Positions 54,816-63,118 of a DNA stretch of 64,000 nt are shown one piece after another; the stretch's first letter is position 1; each line of letters opens with the position of its first letter. A program made the translations under genes and the position numbers. The notes beneath the pieces are model-generated. The model did not search any database, had not been told where the DNA came from, and saw only the letters and a list, made by a program, of their open reading frames with translations. The stretch covers positions 1-64,000 of the forward strand of contig NZ_JTDL01000120.1 of assembly GCF_000802235.1 (NCBI RefSeq), read 5' to 3'. Source of the DNA: Sinomonas humi. Lineage in GTDB: Bacteria > Actinomycetota > Actinomycetes > Actinomycetales > Micrococcaceae.

Positions 54816-56300
54816 ATGAGTTCCGCTTTGCCCGCCCGGGCAGCCCAGTCACAGCCTCTCAGCGAGGCCACCACCCCCTCACCGGCCCAGACTTCCTCAC
54901 CGGCCCAGACTTCCTCACCGGCGCTGGCCCCCGCCGACGGAGGCCAGCGCCGGGACCCCCGCACTGGCGGCCTGCTTGCGTCCGTGCCGTTCAGTGGGCC
55001 GGACCGTGCGGAGGCGGTCCTCCGTACAGCGCGTCAGGCGTGGATCGAGTGGCGGCGCTCGCCCCAGGCCGATCGGGCGGCTGCCCTGCGGGAGCTCGCC
55101 GCGGCGGTTGACGACGCCGCCGAGGACCTTGCCGATCTCAACGCCCGGGAGACGGGGCGCGTCTTCGCGGACGCGCTCGTCGGGATCCGAGCCGGTGCCG
55201 AATCGCTTCGCCGTTACGCCGAGCTGAGCCTCCTTCGCTCCGGTCCGAGCCTCGCAGGCGTTGTCTCCGGCCTCGACTTCACGGTTTTCGAGCCGTACGG
55301 CGTCGTGCTCGGCCTCACATCGTGGGACGATCCCGTCGCGACCGCGTGCGCCGTCGCGGGGGCCAGCATCGCGGCGGGCAACGTCGCAGTCCTCAAGCCG
55401 AGCGAGCGGTGTCTGCTCGTGGCCCGCCGGCTGGGGGAGGTCTTCGAATCGGTCACCCCGCCCGGCGTCCTCAGCACGGTGCTCGGCGATGCGGAGCTCG
55501 CGGAAGCCCTCGTACGCGACCGGCACGTCGACGCCGTCGTCCACGTTGGGGGAACCGACATATCGGGGAGCCTCGCCGAGGCCGCCTACCGCTCCGGAGC
55601 CCGCCTAGTGCGCGTCCCGGCAGGGAATGGAGCCGTGATCGTAGACCGCGGCGTCGACGTCGAGTGGGCGGCTGCGTGCGTCGCCGAATCCGCGTTCCAG
55701 CACGCTGGGCAGCTCCGATGGTCGGCGGGGCGGGTGTTCGTGATGGACGACGTCGAAGAGTCCTTCCTGGGGGCGCTCGCCGGCCAGGCGCTCGCCTGGG
55801 GCGATCCTCGGCGCGTGGGACCGCTCGTCGACGATCAGGCGCGTCGCTCCGTCCACGCGTCGGTGACCGCCTCCGTGGACGGTGGAGCGATTGCCGTCAC
55901 GGGAGCGAGCATCCCCGAGGGGCCGGGCTCCTACTACCCTCCGACGGTCCTCGGCGCGTGCACGCCCCTCCTTCCCGTAATGCACGAGGAAGTGCGCGGG
56001 CCGGTTGCGGCCGTCATGGGCGTGCACAGCTTCGAGGAGGCGCTCGCCGAAGCCGCCGAACCGCCGTCGGGCCCCGCGGCGACTGTTCTCACCCGGGATA
56101 TCGGCCACGCCCAGCTCGCCGCGGCCGAGCTTCCCGTAGCCGCACTGACTATCAACGGGATCCCCTCCGGCTCTGACGCGCCGAACGTCCCCCAAGCCGG
56201 GATGCCTGCGGGTTTCGGACCGAATCTTCTCGACGAGCTGAGCCGGCCGAAGGCCGTCCACCTCGAACCCCCTGTCACTGCGCGAGCAAGGAGACACTGA
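54816..56300 (+). CDS. Aldehyde dehydrogenase-fold pseudoenzyme in the heptose locus
   Basis: The 494-aa protein has the full ALDH fold, including VLKPSERCLLVARRL and HEEVRGPVAAV. The catalytic positions are changed: GQxC reads GQLR (Cys to Arg near 300), the LELGG glutamate position reads VRVPAG (near 265), and PWNxP reads SWDDP (near 168). It is therefore unlikely to oxidise aldehydes. The N-terminus carries three SSPAQT-type repeats. CAGGAGG lies before ATG 54816. The second hldE starts two bases after its stop. Confidence 0.85.
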   Translation: MSSALPARAAQSQPLSEATTPSPAQTSSPAQTSSPALAPADGGQRRDPRTGGLLASVPFSGPDRAEAVLRTARQAWIEWRRSPQADRAAALRELAAAVDDAAEDLADLNARETGRVFADALVGIRAGAESLRRYAELSLLRSGPSLAGVVSGLDFTVFEPYGVVLGLTSWDDPVATACAVAGASIAAGNVAVLKPSERCLLVARRLGEVFESVTPPGVLSTVLGDAELAEALVRDRHVDAVVHVGGTDISGSLAEAAYRSGARLVRVPAGNGAVIVDRGVDVEWAAACVAESAFQHAGQLRWSAGRVFVMDDVEESFLGALAGQALAWGDPRRVGPLVDDQARRSVHASVTASVDGGAIAVTGASIPEGPGSYYPPTVLGACTPLLPVMHEEVRGPVAAVMGVHSFEEALAEAAEPPSGPAATVLTRDIGHAQLAAAELPVAALTINGIPSGSDAPNVPQAGMPAGFGPNLLDELSRPKAVHLEPPVTARARRH

Positions 56301-56302
56301 GT

Positions 56303-57841
56303 ATGGGAGCGGAGCACCTGATCGAGACCCTGCGCGGCAAGCGCCCGAGCGTCCTTGTTGTAGGGGACATCCTGCTCGACCGGCGCTGGGAAGGCACGGC
56401 CGAACGCCTGTGCCGCGAAGGCCCGGTCCCCGTGCTGGACGTGGATCGCACGCTGGACGCGCCCGGCGGTGCCGCGAACACCGCGATGAACCTCGCGGCC
56501 CTGGGGGCGCGCGTCCGGCTCCTGGGCGTAGCGGGCGACGACGAGCCCGGCGATGCGCTCGTCGCGAGGCTTGCGGAGGCAGGGGTCGAGACGGAGTCGA
56601 TCGTCCGGTTCCCCGGGCGCACCACCTCGGTCAAGGCCCGGCTCGTCGCCGACGGCCAGCTGCTCCTGCGCTCCGACTTCTGCCGCCCGGCGGACGACGA
56701 CGAGTCCCGGGAGGCCTGCGACCGCGCCCTCGCCGCGTTCGGCGAGGCAGACGCCGTCGTGCTGTGCGACTACGGTCTCGGTGCGCTCGCGGCCTTGGAC
56801 CGCCCGGCCGCGCGCGAGAGGGCCCGCGCCCTCGTGGTCGACGCCCGCCACCCGGCGGGCTGGGCGAGCCTGCACGCGGATGTTGTGACGCCGAACGCGA
56901 GCGAGGCCGCCGAGCTCCTGGGCTCGCCGGTACCCCGCGTCGACCGGGCCGCGTGGGCGGCCGAACACGCCGAGGAGATCAGCAGGGCGACCGGGGCTCG
57001 GCACACTCTCGTGACCCTCGACCGCGACGGCACGGTCCTGCTGAGCGCCGACGAGACGGGCCCTGTCGGCCACACGACACGCGCACGCCCCGCGCCGGAG
57101 CAGAATGCCGTCGGGGCGGGGGACACTTTCGTCGCCGGCCTCGCGCTCGGCCTCGCCGCCGGGCTTGCGATCGACGAGGCGGCCGACGTCGGCCAGACCG
57201 CCGCCGACGTCGTCGTCGAATCCCCGGGGACTTCGATCTGCACGGCCGAGCGGCTGCTCGCCGAGCTCGCCGGTGCGCCAGTCCCGGAGGCAGCCCGCGG
57301 TACGGGCAGCGACATGCGTACGACGGCGGGTGAGGAGCGAGCGCTCAAGCGGCCCACCGCTGTGCGCACGTGGGAGGAGACCCGACGCGCGGTCGAGGAG
57401 GCGCGCGAGGCGGGGTTCGCCGTCGTCCTCACGAACGGCGTCTTCGACGAGCTGCACCGTGGGCACACCGCGTTCCTCGACGAGGCAGCACGCCACGGTG
57501 GCCTGCTCGTGGTCGGAGTCAACTCCGACGAGTCCGTCCGCCGGCTCCGCGGCGCACCGCCGGTGGTGGGCGAGGAGGACCGCGCCGCCGTCGTTGCGGC
57601 GCTCGGCTCGGTTGACTGCGCCGTCGTCTTCGACTCCGAGACCGCGGTGCCGCTCATTCGCGAGCTTCGCCCTGACGTCTATGTAAAGGGCGGCGACTAC
57701 CTGCCCGGGATGCTCGCGGAGCAGTCGGCCGTGCGCGAGGTGGGAGGGCGGCTCGAGGTGCTCGGCTACGTCGAGCGGAAGACCGCCCCGCGCGGGCGCC
57801 ATGCCCTCAGCAACTCCGCCGATCGGGGCGAGCTCTCATGA
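56303..57841 (+). CDS. hldE: Bifunctional HldE-type heptose kinase/nucleotidyltransferase (second copy)
   Basis: The 512-aa fusion has a PfkB domain (VVGDILLDRRWEG, GGAANTAMNLAALGA, catalytic GAGDTFVAGLALG) and a nucleotidyltransferase domain (LTNGVFDELHRGHTAFL, NSDESVRRLRG, KGGDYLPGML). This is closer to canonical HldE in N-terminal motifs than the copy at 50105. It would supply ADP-D-glycero-beta-D-manno-heptose. Its stop overlaps the GT2 gene (ATGA). Confidence 0.92.
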   Translation: MGAEHLIETLRGKRPSVLVVGDILLDRRWEGTAERLCREGPVPVLDVDRTLDAPGGAANTAMNLAALGARVRLLGVAGDDEPGDALVARLAEAGVETESIVRFPGRTTSVKARLVADGQLLLRSDFCRPADDDESREACDRALAAFGEADAVVLCDYGLGALAALDRPAARERARALVVDARHPAGWASLHADVVTPNASEAAELLGSPVPRVDRAAWAAEHAEEISRATGARHTLVTLDRDGTVLLSADETGPVGHTTRARPAPEQNAVGAGDTFVAGLALGLAAGLAIDEAADVGQTAADVVVESPGTSICTAERLLAELAGAPVPEAARGTGSDMRTTAGEERALKRPTAVRTWEETRRAVEEAREAGFAVVLTNGVFDELHRGHTAFLDEAARHGGLLVVGVNSDESVRRLRGAPPVVGEEDRAAVVAALGSVDCAVVFDSETAVPLIRELRPDVYVKGGDYLPGMLAEQSAVREVGGRLEVLGYVERKTAPRGRHALSNSADRGELS

Positions 57842-58743
57842 CGGCCCGCGGCCCGGAGGCCTGGGGGGAGCGGCCGGGACGCACGTGGCCCTCGCCGCCT
57901 CCGCTCGAGATCCTCATCCCGACGCGCAACCGACCGGCCGAGCTCGCGACCACGCTCGCGGGGCTCGCAGCGCAGACCGACACGGACTTCGGCGTGATCG
58001 TGAGCGATCAGAGCGACGCCGAAGCGAGCTGGGAGCACCCCGCCGCACAGGCAATGCTCCGGGTCCTCGAGGCGCAGGGCCGCCGGGTCGCGTTTCATCG
58101 GCACGAGCCGCGCAACGGGTTGGCGGAGCACCGGCAGTTCCTCCTCGAGCAGTCGGCCGCGCCCCTCGTGCTGTTCCTCGACGACGACGTGTGGCTCGCC
58201 CCCCACGGCGTCCGCACGCTCCGGGAGGCCCTCGAGGGGACGGGAGCCGGGTTCGTCGGCATGGCCGTCCAAGGTCTCTCCTACCTCGACGATCGGCGGG
58301 AACGGGAACTGGAGCCCTTCGAGCCTTGGGACGGCCCTGTGGAGCCCGAGCGGCTCGGGCGGGACGAGCCCGGCTTCGAGCGGTGGACACTGCACAACGC
58401 CGCCAACCCGGCGCACCTCGCCGCGCGCGCACGCGCCGACGGCCGGCTGCGCCCGGGTGGATGGCTCGCCTACCGCGTGGCATGGGTCGGTGGCTGTGCA
58501 CTGTTCCGGCGGGACGCGCTCGTCGAGTGCGGCGGCTTCGAATTCTGGCGTGACCTTCCGCCTTCGCATGCGGGGGAGGACGTCGTGGCCCAATGGCGCG
58601 TTATGGAACGGTACGGCGGGGCGGGCGTGCTGCCTTCGCACGCTGTTCACCTCGAGAGCCCGACGACGGTCCCGGACCGTGACACCGAGGCCACCGAAGT
58701 CTTGGGCAGCGGGGTGGGATCGGGGGAGCGATGCCAAAGGTGA
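57838..58743 (+). CDS. Glycosyltransferase family 2
   Basis: The 301-aa GT-A enzyme has LEILIPTRNRPAELATTLAGL (N-terminal nucleotide strand), VLFLDDDVWLAP (DxD metal site) and VGGCALFRRDALVECGGFEF (acceptor region). The C-terminal PSHAGEDVVAQWRVMERYG holds the usual ED motif. It is translationally coupled to hldE and overlaps the CBS gene by 13 bases. The donor is unknown. Confidence 0.88.
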   Translation: MTARGPEAWGERPGRTWPSPPPLEILIPTRNRPAELATTLAGLAAQTDTDFGVIVSDQSDAEASWEHPAAQAMLRVLEAQGRRVAFHRHEPRNGLAEHRQFLLEQSAAPLVLFLDDDVWLAPHGVRTLREALEGTGAGFVGMAVQGLSYLDDRRERELEPFEPWDGPVEPERLGRDEPGFERWTLHNAANPAHLAARARADGRLRPGGWLAYRVAWVGGCALFRRDALVECGGFEFWRDLPPSHAGEDVVAQWRVMERYGGAGVLPSHAVHLESPTTVPDRDTEATEVLGSGVGSGERCQR

Positions 58744-59144
58744 GAGACCTGATGACACGCCGCGTCGAGTGCATCGGTGCGGACGAGACTCTCGAGGTCG
58801 CGGCGCGGAGGCTCCGCGACCTCGACGTCGGCGCGCTCCCCGTGCTTGCCCCTGATGGGGACCTGGCTGGAATGCTGACGGACCGAGACATCGTCATCCG
58901 AGGAATCGCCGAGGGCTCGGACGCTCGCTCGGAGCGGGTCGGCGCGATCGCCGCGCGTCCGCCCGTCACGATCGATCCCGAGGCAACGATCGAGAACGCG
59001 ATAGCCCTCATGGAGGGACGGCGCGTGCGCCGGCTCCCGGTCATTCAAGAGGGCCGCCTCGTCGGCATCCTCGCGCAGGCAGACGTGGCCCGCTACTACG
59101 CGACCTACCGGGTCGGGGAGCTCATCGCCTTCATTTCGCAGTGA
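58731..59144 (+). CDS. CBS-domain pair protein
   Basis: The 137-aa protein consists of two CBS modules: KVRDLMTRRVECIGADETLEVAARRLRDLDVGALPV and PVTIDPEATIENAIALMEGRRVRRLPV. Such stand-alone proteins bind adenosyl ligands and act as energy sensors. It overlaps the GT2 gene but is probably functionally separate. Confidence 0.92.
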   Translation: MPKVRDLMTRRVECIGADETLEVAARRLRDLDVGALPVLAPDGDLAGMLTDRDIVIRGIAEGSDARSERVGAIAARPPVTIDPEATIENAIALMEGRRVRRLPVIQEGRLVGILAQADVARYYATYRVGELIAFISQ

Positions 59145-59216
59145 CGTCATGTCTGGGACACCTCGAATCGGGAAAGAACTGAGTGTCCGAGTAACCGAGA
59201 CGCCGTGAGGAGGACC

Positions 59217-59429
59217 ATGTCTGCAGTCATGACTGTGACGTCCGAGACCACGCTCCCACCGGAGGAACGACCAGAACCTTCACCTGACCCCGTTCCGGGG
59301 TTGCCTCCGGAGCAGCCGGAACCCGGCCGCGGACCCGACGGGCCACCTGACCCCAACCAGCCGTTCCCGGGCCCGGGAGGACCCCCGGACCCGTTCGGCC
59401 CAGGTGGTCCAGCTATACCGGACGACTGA
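59217..59429 (+). CDS. Small proline-rich protein
   Basis: The 70-aa protein is nearly half Pro, Gly, Asp and Glu in the pattern PPDPNQPFPGPGG. GAGGAGG precedes ATG 59217 and a strong terminator follows 11 bases after the stop, supporting a real gene. Function is unknown. Confidence 0.65.
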   Translation: MSAVMTVTSETTLPPEERPEPSPDPVPGLPPEQPEPGRGPDGPPDPNQPFPGPGGPPDPFGPGGPAIPDD

Positions 59430-59440
59430 AAGGAATCGAC

Positions 59441-59473
59441 CGGACCGCTGGCGGCACAGCCGCCGGCGGTCCG
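59441..59473 (+). terminator. 14-bp hairpin after the proline-rich gene
   Basis: Arms 59441-59454 and 59460-59473 pair fully apart from one G-T wobble, with loop CACAG. Confidence 0.8.
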
Positions 59474-59519
59474 GGCGATCCAGCGGGTCAGGTCCAGCAG
59501 GAAGGAGTGGCGGAGTCCG

Positions 59520-60158
59520 ATGTCATCCGACACCACCGATCTGGACGGGAAGGGCGAAGGCGACCGGAACGGCGTGCGCTACGCGCTCTACCACCGGAAC
59601 GAGACGTATGCCGAGAAGCTCGACAGGAACTGGGCCGAAATCCTGCAGGAGCTCCGCATCCTGCAGACGGGCCTCCAGCTCATCGCGGGCTTCCTTCTGA
59701 CCCTCCCGTTCCAGAACCGCTTCTCGGTGCTGGACTCCTACGAGAAGACCCTGTACTTGGGGCTCGTCATCATCGCGGCGACCGCGCTCTCTGTCGTCCT
59801 CATGCCGCTCGCGGTCCATCGCCGACTGTTCCGTCGGCAAGTGAAGAACCGCCTCGTGACGAGTGGCGCGTGGGCAGCGAAGGTCGGCCTAGGGCTCGCG
59901 GCACTCCTCATCGTCGGGACGGCAGCACTCATCTTCGACGTCGTCCTCGGCCGATTGGAGTCCTGGATCGTGGCGGGCGCCCTCGCCGCGCTGGTCGTCG
60001 TCATGTTCCTCGCCGTGCCCGCCGTCGTCGTCCGCACCCCCGAGCCCGCGCTCCTGCCGGAGCCGGAGGAAATCTCCCACGGCCCGGACCAGCCGGTCCC
60101 GGAGGACGCCCACGGCGACCTCGTTGTGGAGGCCAAGAAGAGTCCCGAAGACGAGTGA
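59520..60158 (+). CDS. DUF6328-type membrane protein
   Basis: The 212-aa protein has an N-terminal RNETYAEKLDRNWAEILQELRILQTGLQ and then four hydrophobic segments (LIAGFLLTLPF, LGLVIIAATALSVVL, GLGLAALLIVGTAALI, LAALVVVMFLAVPAVVV), with an acidic tail. It is typical of actinobacterial DUF6328. GGAG precedes ATG 59520. Confidence 0.85.
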   Translation: MSSDTTDLDGKGEGDRNGVRYALYHRNETYAEKLDRNWAEILQELRILQTGLQLIAGFLLTLPFQNRFSVLDSYEKTLYLGLVIIAATALSVVLMPLAVHRRLFRRQVKNRLVTSGAWAAKVGLGLAALLIVGTAALIFDVVLGRLESWIVAGALAALVVVMFLAVPAVVVRTPEPALLPEPEEISHGPDQPVPEDAHGDLVVEAKKSPEDE

Positions 60159-60175
60159 AGACTGAAAGAGAGCGA

Positions 60176-61675
60176 ATGGACCAGAGCGAAGCACCCCTTC
60201 TCGCCGCACTGGAGGAATACAAGAACTGGGATCACTACGGCTTCACGCCCCCAGGGCACCGCGAGGGCCGTGGGGTGGACGAGAAGACGCTGCACGCGAT
60301 CGGCGCGGAGGCGTTCCGCTCGGACGTCCTCATGACGGGAGGCCTCGACGACCGCAAATCGTCCCGCGGAATCCTCAAGCAGGCCGAAGAGCTCATGGCG
60401 GAGGCGGTCGGCGCGGACCAGGCGTTCTTCTCGACCTGCGGCAGCTCGCTCTCCATCAAGGCCGCGATGCTCGCCGTCGCAGGAGGCAAGGGCCAGCTCC
60501 TGGTCGCGAGGGACGTGCACAAGTCGGTCGTCGCGGGCCTCGTGTTCGCGGGCCTCATGCCCCGATGGGTCTCGCCCTCGTGGGACACCGAGCGGCACAT
60601 CGCGCACCCGCCGTCGCCCGAAGCGGTCGACGAGGGCTTCGCCCGCTACCCGCGCGCGGCGGGCTGCCTCATTGTGAGTCCGACGCCGTATGGCACGTGT
60701 GCGGACATCGCCGGCATTGCCGAGGTCTGCCATCGCCACGGCAAGCCGCTCATCGTCGACGAGGCGTGGGGCGCTCACCTTCCGTTCCATGAGGACCTCC
60801 CGCGGTGGGCCATGGACGCCGGCGCCGATGTGTGCGTCGTGAGCGTCCACAAGATGGGGGCGGGCTTCGAGCAGGGCTCCGTCTTCCATCTGCAGGGCGA
60901 TCTGGTGGACAGCTACCGCCTCTCGGCGTGCGCCGACCTCCTCGGCACCACGAGCACGAACGTGCTGATCCTCTCGGCGATCGACGGGTGGCGGCGCCAC
61001 ATGGTCGGCGAAGGGCACCGCGTCCTAGGGGACGCGCTCGACGTCGCCCGCAAGCTCCGCCGCGAGATCGACGCGCTCCCTGGCTTCCATGTGCTCGAGG
61101 ACGAACTGCTCGGCGCAGAATCCTCGCACGACCTCGACCGACTCCAAATCCTCATGGACATCTCCGGCCTCGACGTGAGCGGCTACGACGCGGGGGACTG
61201 GCTGCGCGAGCACGAGGGCCTCGATCTGAGCCTCTTCGACCACGACCACATCCAGGCGGCGCTCTCGCTCGCGGACACACCGGAGACGGCGGATCGCCTC
61301 CTCGCCTCGTTGGGTCGCCTCGCCGATGCGGCGCCGACTCTCCCGCGCCCCAAGCCGGTCGACTTCCCGTCTCCCCATGAGCTCGAGCTGGAGCCCGCGA
61401 TGCCGCCTCGCGAGGCCTTCTTTGCCGAGGCCGAACTCGTGGACGCGCAGGACGCCGTCGGCCGGATCGCCGCCGAACAGCTCACGCCCTACCCGCCGGG
61501 AATTCCTGTCGTCGTGCCGGGGGAGAACATCAACGAGGCTGTCGTCGACTACCTGCGCAGTGGCGTCGAAGCCGGGATGGTTGTCCCCGGCGCTCAGGAC
61601 CCGTCGATGCAGAAGATCCGCGTTGTCGCCCACACCCGGCTGCCGTGGGCGGACCAGCGGGCGCCCAGGATCTAA
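60176..61675 (+). CDS. Orn/Lys/Arg decarboxylase family PLP enzyme
   Basis: The 499-aa protein has YGFTPPGHREGRGVD, FSTCGSSLSIKAAMLA, ARDVHKSVVAGLVFAG, IVDEAWGAHLPFH and the PLP-lysine motif SVHKMGAGFEQGS (Lys near 225). The C-terminal domain has TPYPPGIPVVVPGENI. It lacks the N-terminal wing of large inducible decarboxylases, matching the short aminotransferase-like branch. It would make a polyamine precursor; ornithine, lysine and arginine cannot be distinguished. Confidence 0.92.
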   Translation: MDQSEAPLLAALEEYKNWDHYGFTPPGHREGRGVDEKTLHAIGAEAFRSDVLMTGGLDDRKSSRGILKQAEELMAEAVGADQAFFSTCGSSLSIKAAMLAVAGGKGQLLVARDVHKSVVAGLVFAGLMPRWVSPSWDTERHIAHPPSPEAVDEGFARYPRAAGCLIVSPTPYGTCADIAGIAEVCHRHGKPLIVDEAWGAHLPFHEDLPRWAMDAGADVCVVSVHKMGAGFEQGSVFHLQGDLVDSYRLSACADLLGTTSTNVLILSAIDGWRRHMVGEGHRVLGDALDVARKLRREIDALPGFHVLEDELLGAESSHDLDRLQILMDISGLDVSGYDAGDWLREHEGLDLSLFDHDHIQAALSLADTPETADRLLASLGRLADAAPTLPRPKPVDFPSPHELELEPAMPPREAFFAEAELVDAQDAVGRIAAEQLTPYPPGIPVVVPGENINEAVVDYLRSGVEAGMVVPGAQDPSMQKIRVVAHTRLPWADQRAPRI

Positions 61676-61716
61676 ACCCGTGCTTAGCATGCGTTTTTTT
61701 TGGGTACACCCTAGGC

Positions 61717-62496
61717 ATGGAGTCAACGAGCCCTACAAACCGCCGGCAGCCCGGGGCGGAGGCTCGGAACGACGATCTCGGACCGGAGAACTCCGAGCTG
61801 GAGTACTCCGAACTGCACCGGCTGCTGCTTGAGCACACAAGCTTGGAGGACGTGGCCTACGGCTTGGCCCAGTGGGCCTCGGACTCGCTAGCCGAGCACG
61901 CGGTGGCGTGCGGAATCGCGGTGCAGCGTCGTCGTCGTCCGATCCTCGTCGCCGCGAGCGACAAGTCCACCGAGCACGTCATGCACACGTGGCTCGCGCG
62001 CAAGTCGAGCCCCCTCCTCTCCGTGCTCACCGAGTCGGTCTCCGTGATCGGCCCGAGCCCGGAGGGTCCCGCCAACCCTGCAGCAAGCCCCAGCAAGCCG
62101 GCAACCGATCAGCTGCTGATGGCCCTCCCAGTCCCTCTCGAGGACGAAGCTCAAGCCGCGCTCGTCCTCCTCGGGGCGGAGGCGGAGGCTGGCTCGCATG
62201 CGCTCCTCGGCGCCGTCGGCCGCTGCCGGCGCGGGGTGTCTTGGGCCCTGCGGCTCGCAGCACGGTACGCGCACCAGCAGGAGCTCGCCGAGCACCGGGC
62301 GGCCGCAATGCAGAATCGCACCGTGATCGACATCGCGATGGGCGTCGTCATGGGCCAGAACCGCTGTTCGCCCGAGGAAGCGTTCGAGATCCTCAAGCGG
62401 GCGAGCAACGCCCGCAACGAGAAGCTCGCGGACGTGGCCCGTGGCGTCATAGCAAGCGTGACGAACTCGGACATCGAGACCAAGTTCGACGCCTGA
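61717..62496 (+). CDS. GAF- and ANTAR-domain regulator
   Basis: The 259-aa protein has a GAF-like N-terminal sensor (residues 35-190) and a C-terminal ANTAR RNA-binding domain (NRTVIDIAMGVVMGQNRCSPEEAFEILKRASNARNEKLADVARGVI). ANTAR proteins act by binding two-hairpin RNA to block termination; none was identified nearby. A run of T (TTTTTTTT at about 61694) precedes the ATG at 61717. The stop lies inside a 15-bp tandem repeat. Confidence 0.88.
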   Translation: MESTSPTNRRQPGAEARNDDLGPENSELEYSELHRLLLEHTSLEDVAYGLAQWASDSLAEHAVACGIAVQRRRRPILVAASDKSTEHVMHTWLARKSSPLLSVLTESVSVIGPSPEGPANPAASPSKPATDQLLMALPVPLEDEAQAALVLLGAEAEAGSHALLGAVGRCRRGVSWALRLAARYAHQQELAEHRAAAMQNRTVIDIAMGVVMGQNRCSPEEAFEILKRASNARNEKLADVARGVIASVTNSDIETKFDA

Positions 62497-62535
62497 AAGT
62501 CCGGCGCCTGAAAGTCCGGCGCCTGAAAGTTCCAC
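62491..62535 (+). repeat. 15-bp tandem repeat over the ANTAR gene stop codon
   Basis: Three units, at 62491, 62506 and 62521, read [A/G]CGCCTGAAAGTCCG with the last degenerate. The TGA of the ANTAR gene is in the first unit and repeats in each following unit in the same frame. Confidence 0.92.
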
Positions 62536-62711
62536 GCCCGGAAAATAACGCCCAGTCCGTTACCTTATGTGCCCTTTACAGCATGGGTTCGTGCGTCGTG
62601 TACTGGAAGTGGCCAGCGGCCTCGGCGCGCCGGCGCGGAAGCACCGACCACCAACCACTGACCGGCTCCTTCGGGAGGCCGGAGGAGCAAGTTGTTGGGA
62701 GGAGTAACCAA

Positions 62712-63068
62712 ATGACAAAGTGGACACGCTGGGAGGACTACGTAGCAGGGCTATGCGGCTTGTACGCCGCGCTGGCGATCTTCTGGACCAACCAGACCAG
62801 CTCGTCAAAGTCCCTCATGCTCATATTCGGCATCCTGTTGATCGTCGCGGCGGTTCTCAATCTGTCCATGCCGGGCACTCCGTGGCTCGAGTATGCACAG
62901 TGCGCCTTGGGGATCCTGCTGTTTATCTCTCCGTGGATGGGCGCCTACTACGACCACACGGGCGCAGCCTGGACTTCATGGATCGCAGGGATCATCGCAG
63001 CCGGAGTCACGGCAGCGGCGATCAAGCCCGCCATCGACACGCATCACAGGACGATGCCGTCGCACTGA
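62712..63068 (+). CDS. SPW-repeat membrane protein
   Basis: The 118-aa protein has four membrane segments and the SPW pattern (MTKWTRWEDYVAGLCGLYAALAIFW, ILLFISPWMGAYY). GGAGGAG precedes ATG 62712. It is convergent with the amylosucrase-like gene. Confidence 0.9.
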   Translation: MTKWTRWEDYVAGLCGLYAALAIFWTNQTSSSKSLMLIFGILLIVAAVLNLSMPGTPWLEYAQCALGILLFISPWMGAYYDHTGAAWTSWIAGIIAAGVTAAAIKPAIDTHHRTMPSH

Positions 63069-63087
63069 CAAGAAAGTCCACTCGATC

Positions 63088-63116
63088 CGGCCGCGGCGCA
63101 GAGAGCGCCGCGGCCG
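63088..63116. terminator. Perfect 12-bp bidirectional terminator hairpin
   Basis: CGGCCGCGGCGC (63088-63099) and GCGCCGCGGCCG (63105-63116) with loop AGAGA lie between the convergent SPW and amylosucrase-like genes. Confidence 0.85.
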
Positions 63117-63118
63117 TT

